A stretch of 64,000 nt of DNA from Stropharia rugosoannulata. Taxonomy: Eukaryota > Basidiomycota > Agaricomycetes > Agaricales > Strophariaceae. Every line of letters starts with the position of its first letter. The first letter of the stretch is position 1. The DNA is taken from contig JANCIK010000013.1 of NCBI GenBank assembly GCA_028532985.1, positions 2,170,001 through 2,234,000 on the forward strand, given 5' to 3'. A program made the translations under genes and the position numbers. Below, piece after piece: positions 22,508-33,419 of the stretch. Below the pieces are notes generated by a model. It made no database searches. It saw nothing but the letters and a program-made list of their open reading frames with translations, and was not told where the DNA came from.

Positions 22508-23650
22508 TGTTAGATTACATGAATTGGACTTGACCATCAGCAGTAGATTAGATATTGTGTACTATATTTAGTATGCTCCATATATAGTTAATTTTGCTCA
22601 TGGTAGTATATAAGGCATGTACTAGTGTAGATGCCTCTTAATCTCTTACCACCATCATCTCTCATCAGGAAAAACACTTTTTTGAAAAAAGTCTTTTAAT
22701 TTTTTAAAAAGACTTAAAAAGACTTTATCAAACTTTTAAAGACTTTTTTATGTCTCTAGGAGTCTCTTTAATGTCTTTTTATGTGTCCATAATGTCTCTA
22801 GATGTCTCTAAATGTCTTTTAATGTTACATTTTTGCTTTATCAAAACATTAAAAACATAACCTCACCTAAGCCAAATCACTACTACATAGATTAGACTGT
22901 ATTTGTAAGTAGATAATTAGGTATATTTAAATGTACTTAAGATTTGTCATGAAGTAACTATATTAGTCAGCACATTACATAGACATACAATGGCAAATAA
23001 ACCATCACATTAACTTGGTTACAATAGGAAGAGGAACTTATGTTGTGGAAATAATTTGCATTTGCCAGGAATTGAAACAACAGCTTCATGCATGACTTAA
23101 AACCAGCATGCTTTCCCCTACACCATGTGCCTGTGTATATAATCCCACTGCCAGTCAAATATGATGGTAATGCTCTAGACTACATTAATTTATTACATCA
23201 CAAGTCATTGAATTTAGTCATGTTCAGATGTATTTTATATAAGATTTACAATGTAGATTACAAGTAATAGTTGACAATAGCTATTCATAAGTCAATTTTT
23301 TCCCAGGTTCTTATGTCTTTAAATGTCTTTTTGAATCTTTTTGTAGCTTTTTAATACACTTTAAGAGACATTTTTTAGAGACATAACAAGATTTATACAA
23401 TTACACCAATACATTTAAATACTTAGAAAATTTGAAAGACTTTAAAAGACATAAAAAGACCTAAAAAGACATTGGAAGAATTAGATATTTCCCTAAAGTC
23501 TCTAGGAGACCTTTAAAAGTATAAAAAAGACATAAAATTCACCAAAAGACATATTGATGTCCCAAAAAGTCTCTTTTCCAAAAAGTGGTTTTCCTGATGC
23601 TGTGTGAGTTAGGTTTGCTCTCTGCGCCTGTAAGTGGTCTGCTTTCAACA
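22508..23650 (+). repeat. Copia LTR (LTR6), split by a CATCAGG element
   Basis: LTR sequence occupies 22508-22662 (155 bp) and 23602-23650 (49 bp), together exactly 204 bp as in the intact LTRs. The interruption is the element at 22663-23599 plus a 2-bp CT duplication. The five intact LTRs in this window serve as empty sites. Confidence 0.93.
22663..23599 (+). mobile_element. CATCAGG element 1 (non-autonomous DNA transposon, MITE-like)
   Basis: 937 bp with perfect terminal inverted repeats CATCAGGAAAA/TTTTCCTGATG and a CT duplication (22661-22662 and 23600-23601). About 200 bp at each end is dense in AAAAAGAC/GTCTTTTT words in both orientations. There is no long coding frame. A central tRNA-like core on the minus strand (about 23063-23132) has an A-box match (TGGTGTAGGGG) and a B-box-like GTTTCAATTCC. 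It is the shortest and most diverged of four copies. Confidence 0.9.
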
Positions 23651-25121
23651 TATTGATCTGATGTTGTCAGCATCAGAAGTCCAATATTGCTCTGATGCTG
23701 TTATCTTTCTTGATCTGCCATTGAGTTGTAATAACATCTTGAGTCTTCCTTGTGCTTGTCTTCTTGTTTCATCATGTACATATTTCATATCTTCGAATAA
23801 ACTTGCATCTTAATATCTCAGTCTTCATATTTTGTGCTTCTTCTTGTTCTTTCAGTTTCCGATCGTAGTTTCCAATTGCACATAGGACAGTGGCTGGGTA
23901 CCGTGATCTATAGTAGTACAGTGAACTATTATTATACTGTAGATCACAGAGTTATTTTGAGCTAATGAAAACCTAGTATATTACTGTGCTACATGGGACT
24001 AATGGGAAGCTAGTATTTGACCGTGAATTACGGGGCCATTTTCAACAAATGGAATTGCCACTAGGGAGAACAAGGACCGGCAATTGAAGCAAACAACTGC
24101 CGGTCTGTTCCTACAAATTTCAGATTTCGAACCAGTGACTGGAGACATTTTTGTCGTGATATTCAAAAATTGGATCCATTGGCCGGCAAATGTCAGTTAG
24201 GCCGGCAGTTTCATGTTCAGTACCCGGCTGCCTGTTCGATATTCCATTTGAAACCGGCAATCCATTTAATAGTATGATTCTTGACTGGCAATTTTCAGAT
24301 ATGCAGCCGGCATCATTAGTCGTCAGCTCCGGCTGCCTGGTACAAATATGGCCAGCTATTGTAAGCACAAATGCATCAGTGAATCACATGATCTGCTATG
24401 CATATGATGAATTTGCTGGGGTTCTAAAAGAATGGAAATCGGAAGTGAGACCGGCAGTTCTGCCTCATCGACTAGTGTTCATGTTTGGTAGGTCATGCTG
24501 CATACAGTGAAATAACTAGTGTTTTATTCATGCAAAGATACAGTCTGAGCTAGTCTGAACAAAGTGTTTAAATCTACAATATGGCCGGCGGTTAGGCCGG
24601 CGGTTTCACATTACAGGGTCGGATTACCTGCTTTACAGTATGTATGCACTGTCACATATTGGGGTACATCTGAAATACTTGTGCAAATCAAATGACTTAC
24701 CTTCTACCGTCTGACTAAAGGAGTATCCTCAGACCGCTGGTGTGGCCGCTGGTTTCATTCGATCATTTTTCTACAAGCATAGAAGGCTCTAAGACATCAA
24801 GGCCAAATGCATACAAGCAAATTCCTAGCCCATTAACCTTGACTAACCAAGTTGTGGTTATGCTTAGTTTTTTGGTGAAAATCTACAATTGCAGATGTGA
24901 CTGACTGAAAGCCTGCTTGGGGTAATGTAAACATGTTCAAAAAGATTCAATGAAATTATTGATGCAAATACATAAGAATGCACAACTACATAAATGGAGC
25001 AAAAAAACAAAACAAAAGACACAAGATGATGAAGGACGACTGGCAGTGCAATGCAATGGGACAAATTTGGTCAGCAAGATGCTCAGACCTGCGAGTCCAC
25101 TTCCCCATCTGCATTGGTGTC
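23651..25121. repeat. 3' flank of the KDZ element with CCGGC iterons; no gene seen
   Basis: No convincing gene. A hairpin at 23903-23947 pairs GTGATCTATAGTA with TACTGTAGATCAC (one mismatch). Between about 24035 and 24760 a short word, GCCGGCAGTTTC or variants (CCGGCAATT, CCGGCTGCC, CCGGCGGTTTC), recurs about a dozen times. Such repeats are typical of transposon subterminal regions, so this is probably the downstream end of the KDZ transposon. No exact terminal repeat was found. Confidence 0.5.
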
Positions 25122-26837
25122 CTAGTCATCATAATCATCATAATCGGAGCTTGAGTTGGGGCTCCAGGTGGAAGGAAGAGAAGTGCCTACTGAACTGTCG
25201 TTGTCGTTGTCGAAATCAATGGGCATGTCTAATGATATTGGTCAAAACTACAGTGTGGTGTGGATCAAGGCACTTACTCATTGCTGGCGAATCAGCGTCA
25301 TTGCTGTCAGCTTGTGTGCAATAATGGCCCATGTGGGGCGCAGCCAGCACATTCATGGGTGGGTCGTCTTCATCATCACTGCTGATCTCAATAATGGGAT
25401 CGGCAGCCATGGACATCAGCAGCTCATCTTCATCCTTGTTATCCTCGCCAGTGATTGCTGTTGCCTGACTTGCAGGTACATTCATGGGAGGGTCGTCTTC
25501 ATCTGATGCACTATCTTCTGTTGTGCTGAATGCATTTTCGATTTGGGTGGCCGGCAGGACTGTCATTGGCAGCTTGTCCTCTTCTTTATCCACGTCATCT
25601 GCTGGCACCTCCATTGGTGTGTCATCCTCATCTTCTAGTTTGTTCCCCTGCTGCACCTCCATTGGCACATTGGACTTCTGTGCCAACGCTTCCCCTTCAG
25701 GCACCTCCATGGGTGCATCGTCTTCATCCTCACTCTCTTCACCCTTGGCCTTAGGGGGATCGGCAGCCTGAGCCCTTTTGTTGCCCTCCATCCCGGCTGC
25801 TGTATTTTGCTGGTGTTCCTCCTTTTGGCCATGCAGATATTTCATCAGCTCGTCAACAGATGCTGTGCCGTGTTGAAGGATCAATGTTCTCAGTTGATCC
25901 CATGCACCGGCAGTGACTGACAACAACAAGGTGCTGCTCGATTGCGATGAGAGCTGCTCTTCTGGCAGAGGGCTAATGTAACGTGGGAGAAGACAATTTC
26001 TCCCCAAGACATTGGGGTTGGGGGCTGGCAGGGGGTAAACAAATGTTGACGCCGGTGGAGGACGCAGCCTCTCCCACAGCATCTCTCTGGGCTCTTGGGG
26101 CCCACCATCCTGTCCCCTCTCAAACTCAGCCTTCAACAGGTCGAAATAAAAATGTAGCCATGCAAGTTTTTTGTCTTTGTGTGTGCATGGTTTGCACCTC
26201 TGCTCAATAGTTGTGTTGTTGCCTGCCGGTTGTTGTGCCAATCCTGGTATCTCCACATACGGCACCGGACTTCCTGGCAGATCAGGCATCAGGTTTGTAG
26301 CATTGTAGAAATCCAGCATGAATGTCAGGAGGATGTTGAAGTGATGCCGAATTGATGCAGCAGTGTCATTGTAATCAAGCATTTCATCAGCTGGTGCTAA
26401 CCACCAGACCGGCATTGTTTCTGTCATTGACAACAGAAGTTCATCTTCACAGCACAAAAATTCGGGATCGTATGCCACCGGTAGCATGATGCCATCACAC
26501 TGCCGGGCAATGCCATACCCATTGGAGGCAAGTTCATCCAGAAGATACAGTTGGTGCAGCTGGTAACCTTTCATGACACATGTCGAGATGTGTATCAATG
26601 TGAATTCCTGTATACAAAATGTTAATAGTATCAATGAATGAATTAATTAAAGCTTACAATCTCCTTCATTAGAAGGCAGGCATATGGATTGCTGTGGCGA
26701 AGCTCCCTCCCTTCAATAGAGTACTGCAATCTGCAGCAGATGCAGAACATGCACAGATATAGCAGGACATTGCACTGCACACTTTCAATCTGTGCATCTT
26801 CGCTGAGCATGGGGATGGAGCTGGCGAGGGAGGACAT
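25122..26837 (-). CDS. KDZ-associated hypothetical protein with acidic DEDDxPMxV repeats
   Basis: Three exons fit consensus splice sites: 26837-26658, 26607-25278 and 25228-25122 (introns 26657-26608 and 25277-25229), giving about 538 residues with no internal stop. It begins MSSLASSIPMLSEDAQ. The first half is mixed, with aromatic-rich and Pro-rich stretches. The second half carries about seven degenerate acidic repeats such as SEDEDDAPMEVPEG, EDEDDTPMEVPAD and SDEDDPPMNVPAS. The tail is NMPIDFDNDNDSSVG...DYDDYDD. It lies just downstream of, and parallel to, the KDZ transposase gene, so it is probably the second gene of that element. I recognise no catalytic domain; function is unknown. Confidence 0.7.
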
Positions 26838-26938
26838 GGTACTTTTGAAGGGGTAATTTGGTCATCAAGGGGGTAAAAATGAAGAGCGAGATCACTGCAG
26901 ATGGGATGATGGTAGATTGATAAGGTCACATGAATTGG

Positions 26939-29900
26939 TCAGGCCACATGATACCAATGGCTTATATAATTTACATGTGCTTTACTGAATCTGGCATCTG
27001 CCACTCTGCCTAATTTGTTCCATAAATTGATCTGCGCTTGTGCATAAGCTTGGAAGCCAAGTGGGTGGCATAGGAGTTGGCCGGTGGCATCATTTGATGG
27101 GTGATTAATGTGGCCGGCTGCATCATCCCATACAGACCGGCAGAGCTTCCACATATCAGCCATATGCACATAGAAGCGGACTGTCCAGTCCATTTCATGT
27201 TGACAGAGTAGGACCTCCTCTTCCCAATGCATCTTCTGTGCACGGGCACGTAGCCAATGAATACAATAGACTACATTTGTATTAGTAAAATGTTGCATGA
27301 ATAAATATGATGCTCACAATCATTAATTCTTTCCTGGTTCAGATTTCCATCGACCACCGGCCCAATGTTGTGCTCCACCCGCCAAATCCAGGACATTCTC
27401 ACTCTGCTGCCCCCTCGAGTATTAGGGTCTGTAATGGACAAACTAGTATGTGTATCAGCTTTTGACATGACTGGAAACTGTGCTTCAATGCTAGCCCGGT
27501 CATCTTCATGCCGGGCAAGACAAAGCATTGACAATCTGTTCTCATTATATTTCCGCCGGTGTGTGCTAGTTGCTTGTGTGAGTAGCACAACACAATCTTG
27601 TGCACAAGTGTGGTGAGCACCATCTGTCCTCCTGATGTCAAATGCATATAGCCAAGATTTCTGAATGATTTCTCCACGAATAGATTCCAATAAATCATCA
27701 GCATGAGCTTTCCTAATCTTCAGCTCTGTTTTCTGCAACCAGCAGAGAACAGATTTATCCTGGGCCGATGCACTGGCGGCTGTCATGAGCTCTTCGGTGA
27801 TTTCTGAAGGGAATGCCATTAGCTGTCTTTCAGGGTCAGCATAACTAACTGCTTCATTTGCAATCTCCCCCTCTTCATCTGTTTGTGCGCCATCAAGAAT
27901 GGCAACTTCATGCTCATCATTAAAGGCATTCACAATGTCAATGCCCATAATGTCGACAGCATTGCGAGCAAATTTATCTAGCTGCTTGCAAAGTGTGTGC
28001 CAGCAGCGAACAAGATCCTGATGCTGAGCCACTGTTGGGTCTCGAGGCATACAGCAGACGTGGGATCGCAATTCATTTCTAAATAATGAATAAATTGGTT
28101 GGTATTAATGATTGATACCACTCACTGCAATTGCTCAGCTTGAATACCCTGTGAGAGCCATACAGCTCGACCGCCGGTCTCCCCATTTCAAATTTCATTC
28201 TCTGAAAGCTGCACCTCAATTTCTCGCATGGTGGCAGCCTCCTGCACAGCCGGTCAATAAATGTCCATTGCTTCTGGCTCCTCATCTCGCCAGCATTCAG
28301 CAGCCTTGATTTGTTCCAGCCATTCTGGGAGTTTATCTGCCGGCATACTTGCAGTAATATCATTATAGTACACAATGGAATCAATTTCTTGATTCACTGC
28401 TCAAATATATTTCTTGATGATTGTAGATGGCATATTGACAGTCTTCTTCCAATTTGAATTGCCCATGTGATCATCAAGGACTTCAGCTCTATGGCCGGCA
28501 GTCGCAGTCCAAACACTGCAAGATGTCTTGTTTAGCAGGCTCCATAGTGTTTCCAGAATCTCTCTGTCTACCATGCCAACACCAGGGATATAGGTTGATG
28601 TCCATCTAAATAGACATTCCGTCTTGTGGCCATGTACATGCCAGAGACCAACTGTGTGTATGCATTGAAGTCTTTGTGGCCAAGTGAGACCCTTCATTAG
28701 TCGAAATCGCCTAGTCATATTCTTGTAGAACTGACACATAATGTCATAAATGAACATGACAGTCTCGATGCTGCTGGTGTTGGTATGCTTGAGTGCTTCA
28801 GAAATACTGTAGTCCATGCACATTTGATGTTCACCCAATTCAAAGTCAACAAGACTGCCTGGACAGAAGCAGCCATGTCTTGCACATGCCTGTACACCAA
28901 TTCCTCTGACCCGGCAGCCAGAAACAACCTTTTCACTGTCCAGCTGTGCACGATGAGAATGGCAAGTCGGTGGCTCTTTGAATTTCCTGGAATATTTTTT
29001 GGCATCTTTCATATGCTCCTGGTAAGGACCGGTGGCTGTCATGAATGCCTGACCAGCTGTCAAATGAATATTGTCATGTGCATTCTTTTGATTCAAATGG
29101 TCAGCCTTGAAATTGCCATCAGCACAGTACTTGCAAATGAACAGGAACTTCTTGTCATTCTCTTTTCAGTTGTCAGGAAGATTTATATCTGGCTGTGGGC
29201 AAGCAGGGCAGAAAATAGCCAGTACATCACCATACAATGATGGCATAGTTTTCAGTACACCGGCAGCTGCATCACTTGTTTCATCGTCAGATTCTGGTCC
29301 TTCCTCATCAACAGTTGGTGCCACATTTTCTGCCAGCATGTCATTTGGAATTTCATTATCTGCCAGAATGTGCACTTCTGGCTCAACAGGTGGATCAGGT
29401 TCTGGTCGCCATAGCCCATGTGCTCGGCCATGCATGGTCATCAGGAAAAAGACTTTTTTGAAAAAAGTCTTTTAAATTTTTAAAAAGACTCAAAAAGACT
29501 TAAAAAGACCCCAGGAGACCTGGGTCTCTAGGAGACTTTTAAAGCAAAGTCTCCAGGTACCAAACTTTTAAAGACTTTTTTATGTCTCTAGGAGTCTCTT
29601 TAATGTCTTTTTATGTGTCCATAATGTCTCTAAATGTCTCTAAATGTCTTTTAATGTTACATTTTTGCTTTATCAAAACATTAAAAACAAGACCTCATCT
29701 TAGCCAAATCACTACTACATAGATTAGATTGTATTTGTAAGTGTATTTGTAAGTAAGTAATTAGATATATTTAAATTGTACTTAAGATTTGTCATGAAGT
29801 AACTATATTAGTCAGCACCTTACATAAACATACAATGGCAAATAAACCATCACATTAACTTGGGGACAATGGGAAGAGGAACTTATGTTGTGGAAATAAT

Positions 29901-31561
29901 TTGCATTTGCCAGGAATTGAAACAACAGCTTCATGCATGACTTAAAACCAGCATACTTTCTCCTACACCATGTGCCTGTGTATATAACCTAATTGCAGGT
30001 CAAATATGATGGTAATGCTCTAGACTACATTAATTTATTACATCACAAGTCATTGAATTTAGTCATGTTCAGATGTATTTTATATAAGATTTACAATGTA
30101 GATTACAAGTAATAGTTGACAATAGCTATTCATAAGTCAATTTTTTCCCAGCTCTTTATGTCTTTAAATGTCTTTTTGAGTCTTTTTGTAGCTTTTTAAT
30201 ACACTTTATGAGACATTTTTAATATCTTTTAGAGACATAAAAAGATTTATACAATTACATCAATACATTTAAATACTTAAAAAAATTGAAAGACTTTAAA
30301 AGACATAAAAAGACCTTAAAAGACATTGGAAGAATTACATATTTCCCTAAAGTCTCCAGGAGACCTTTAAAAGTATAAAAAAGACAAAAAATTCACCAAA
30401 AGACATATTGATGTCTCAAAAAGACAGTAAATTTCCCAAGAGACACATAGATGTCTCAAAAAGTCTCTTTTCAAAAAAGTGGTTTTCCTGATGGTCCACA
30501 TCTTCATGTTGCGAAATTGTCTACTGAGCCAGCAGAGTTCCCGGTATCGATCCAGTACTGCTTGTGGGAAGGCTGGGCAGGTCAACCGGCAGAGCTTCGT
30601 GTAATACTGATATGCTGATGTCTTGCACTCCAGGTTAGACAGCCTGAAGTCTTGAAGAACAGCAAATGTGAAGACAGTCTTGACCACATCAAAGGAGGTT
30701 GGGAATAGTGTCAGTTGCATGTATTGATTATCCTCCGGCAGCTGATTGTTGCAGTGACATTTGACAGCCGGCATGTGATGGATCCCATTCACCTCGACAA
30801 TTGTAACAAATGGATTGCCATTTGTATCATGTTGTGCTGGCCTCAGTAACACTCGAGGGTAAGTAACATCAATATCAAACACAATGGTATCCTTATTGAT
30901 GTATTCATCGGCGGCTTCTTCGGCTTCAGGTTGCAGACCAGCATTATATGCCCAGCAGAGGTCATTTTCATGTTCATCGCCATATTCTCCCTCTTGCATT
31001 TCCTGTACATTGTTGTAATCAATCATTGTATTGGGACATTTATTTCCTTGATGACCAAGATGAAGCTTGACACCCACTTGCCACAATGCTGCCGGACAGA
31101 ATGCAGTACCATCCCAACGAAGGATGCAATGAAATGGCATGAACTCATGAGACTGCTGGCAGCATGTTGTGCACAACAGCCAGCCTCCAAAACAAGCTTT
31201 ACATTTCCATTTCGCATCTGGTGCATTGCAGTTGTTGCATGTTTCAATACCTCTGGCAGGTGCATGTGATGCCATAACAATCTTCAAGTGGGTATTTCTT
31301 CTGGTAAGCCATTCCCTAAGGAAATCATTTTGCGACTGGTGGAATCAGTACATCCAGTGTGCAATTAATATTAATAATATACCACACCTTCTCTCTGTAT
31401 ATTGGTAGATTCATGTTCTCCAGGTTTGCGATTACCTGGTCCTCAGTAATATCTCCTGCATACTCCAGACGATCAGGTACTGCCTGAGGTTCAAAGACTG
31501 GAGCAGCAGCGAGAATAACAGGTGTGACAGGAATGGCCGGCAGTTTATGCTCTTCAACTGG
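26939..31561 (-). pseudogene. KDZ (Kyakuja-Dileera-Zisupton) transposase with CxC2-type cysteine cluster
   Basis: Minus strand, multi-exon. N-terminal exon (31561-31388) is cut by an LTR at 31562. An intron (31387-31336) leads to SQNDFLREWL and the cysteine cluster CNNCNAPDAKWKCKAC...CTTCCQQSH...H. Further on are CPACPQPDINLPDN, ACARHGCFCPGSLVDFELGE, FIYDIMCQF, LWHVHGHKTEC and DREILETLWSLLN, all KDZ hallmarks, then the C-terminal HWLRARAQ block. It is dead: TGA at 29168-29166 where a Trp is expected, TGA at 28403-28401 and at 28256-28254, and a CATCAGG element at 29439-30493. Some exon edges (near 28100 and 27300) are uncertain. Confidence 0.87.
29439..30493 (+). mobile_element. CATCAGG element 2, inside a KDZ exon
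   Basis: 1055 bp, ends CATCAGGAAAAAGAC and GTGGTTTTCCTGATG, flanked by GT duplications (29437-29438 and 30494-30495). It sits within a KDZ exon; ignoring the element and one GT, the frame runs from NMKMWT into MHGRAHG without shift. Nearly identical to element 3. The tRNA-like core is at about 29908-29977 (minus). Confidence 0.92.
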
Positions 31562-32977
31562 TGAGAGGTCTGCCGCGGGGCTAGACTTGAATCACAAGAA
31601 ACACAACACACAACCCAGCGGAGCGAGATCCTATCCCTTAGATCGAGCGATGCTCTTCAGCTAAGCAGATTATAGATGTCTACGCTTCTCCTGGTACCTC
31701 CCCGCTGAGCGGACTGTGATGTGTTAAGGGTCTCGTAAGTTCAGTCCAGATGTCTGCTGTACAGTGCCTGCAAGTTCGTTTTTAAGGAGGGGTTTAATTC
31801 TAGAAGTCTCAGATTAATGTCTGGGCGACCTCTGCTGAGAGCAGGGTATCGATAGTAATGTATAGTTTTGATGGTGGCTCCACGGGGCTTATTCTGCTGA
31901 GTGGGTTTGAGGTCCGGTGACCGATGCAGATGCTCACACAAGCTGGTATTCCCAATTGTGCCTTGCTCTGCTGACTATCCAAAATTGTGCTGCTGGGACT
32001 GTCCAAAGTCCTATTCTGCTGAGGTTATCCAGAACCTTGTTCACCCGGTGGTGCAGTCTCAATTCACAAAACACTACAGCGCAAGTTTTCATACACGGTT
32101 GCACTGACTCCCCGCTGAGCTCTCCAAATGACCCGGTGGCCAGAAGCTATCCAAAACTTCTATGATTCACAATACACTTCACAGTAAAGACCCTAGCAAG
32201 AGCTAGACACAGCCCGCTGACGGTCTGGGACGGAGCCCAACACACAGATCTAGTGGGTAGACAATTGCTTGATTTCCATAGTTACAATTACAAGTTTATA
32301 TAGATGTGTGCTGTGTACTAATTTAGGTGGAGAGTAAATACTAGCAATGCCGGACCAAAGGTCTGCTGAGCACATGTGCCTCTGCTGGGCGTTTTGATGA
32401 CTACTCCGCTGAACGCGACCTGATCCCATGGTGTTGCCAGCCTCCGCCGAAAGATGCTGTTAAGCTCCGCTGGGCAGTTCCTTCTTGGTCATTGAGGCCT
32501 GGCTACCACTGCCAAAGTTCCCCAGCAGAGTCCATGCTGTGTGCATTGTTCATTCCCTCGGGCATCACATGCTCCAGCATGTGTGCCACAGTCACCTGAC
32601 GAGTGGACTTAGGCAAATTTCGCCTTTGTGATGTGTTCCGCTGAGCCCCCTTTGAGACGCCATCTACACACAGTCCTGCTCGTTGCCTTTGATATTTTCT
32701 GCTCAGCTGTACTCCTGCCGTCCGCTGGGGAGACAGTAACTGTTATATACTCCACTGACAGCTATTCTGGGTGCTTCAACTGTGTACTTATGACCTGTAC
32801 AGTCCGCTGAACCCCACGCAACCGTCTGCTGAGCACATGCGTGAAAGATTTGTGATACACACGCTGAGCGCTGAGGTGGCTGACCAGGCTAGTCACCGCT
32901 CCGCTGTACCCTGGCACACCAGCCCAAAACGCCCGCTGTGGCTACATTACAGCTTTGGTGTAAACACAGGCCTGTCA
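31562..32977 (-). repeat. Large LTR (about 1.4 kb), minus orientation
   Basis: On the plus strand it begins TGAGAGGTCTGCC and ends AGGCCTGTCA, so it has TG...CA ends. It is the reverse complement of the solo LTR at 40165-41579 over its length (1416 vs 1415 bp), with many CpG-to-TpG changes. Immediately beyond its 5' end (plus 32978) is TCTCCCCCTCAC, a polypurine tract on the minus strand, so this is a 3' LTR of a minus-strand element. It interrupts the KDZ gene. No pol gene was recognised on its internal side. Confidence 0.8.
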
Positions 32978-33015
32978 TCTCCCCCTCACTAAAAATTTTG
33001 ACTGTCCCCAGTCAA
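32978..33015 (-). other. Polypurine tract with adjacent hairpin
   Basis: TCTCCCCCTCACTA (minus: a purine run) followed by a 7-bp hairpin TTGACTG-TCCC-CAGTCAA at 32998-33015. A related arrangement occurs at 35819-35855 with different but still complementary arms. Interpreted as the 3' end of a retroelement internal region. Confidence 0.55.
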
Positions 33016-33419
33016 TGCATCCCAAACGCCGGACTAAGCATAGTCAACTGCCCTCTAGTGCGTTAACTTCTATTTTTAGCTGCTTAGGCACTTATCTGGC
33101 CTATTTTTAGGTCCTTGTTACTCATTGCTTGTCATTCCTACACATATGGTGGCTTTCTTCCAGGTTTTGTTTTCAGCTTTCCACTTTCCTTTCTGGGAAG
33201 TTCCCCGCTGCTTCTCGTCTCTGCTTTTTAAGTGAGTTGCCGCCGAGCCTATTGGACACTGCCACTGCTTCGTCTTTATCTTTTCTGCTTTTTGTGTGCC
33301 AGAATCTTCTGGCATTCTGCTCCCGCCCTCTCTCTATTTAATAGGCTCTGTTTTTCTCTGTGCCCCTACCATTCTCCTTTCTTTCTTTCTTTCCCCCCCT
33401 CTCTCTCTATTTTCTTCCC
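33016..33419 (+). promoter_or_regulatory. Pyrimidine-rich leader upstream of cluster gene 1
   Basis: No gene seen. The stretch is strongly C/T-rich, with runs of CTTTCTTT and CTCTCTCT close to the ATG at 33420, as is common for fungal promoters and 5' leaders. No clear TATA box. Confidence 0.3.

Noticed and set aside
23063..23132. Functional tRNA gene inside CATCAGG element 1
   Set aside because: Boxes match but acceptor and T stems do not pair well, so I describe it only as a tRNA-like core.
22667..23590. Satellite or centromere repeat based on AAAAAGAC words
   Set aside because: The words are confined to elements with fixed ends and target duplications, so they are subterminal repeats of a transposon.
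29166..29168. TGA as a recoded or selenocysteine codon in KDZ
   Set aside because: The position is normally Trp, two more TGA codons follow, and one transition from TGG explains it.
32978..33060. Helitron 3' end (hairpin followed by CTAA)
   Set aside because: The hairpin-to-CTAA spacing is too long, the second copy of the hairpin has no CTRR, and a purine tract next to an LTR explains the site better.
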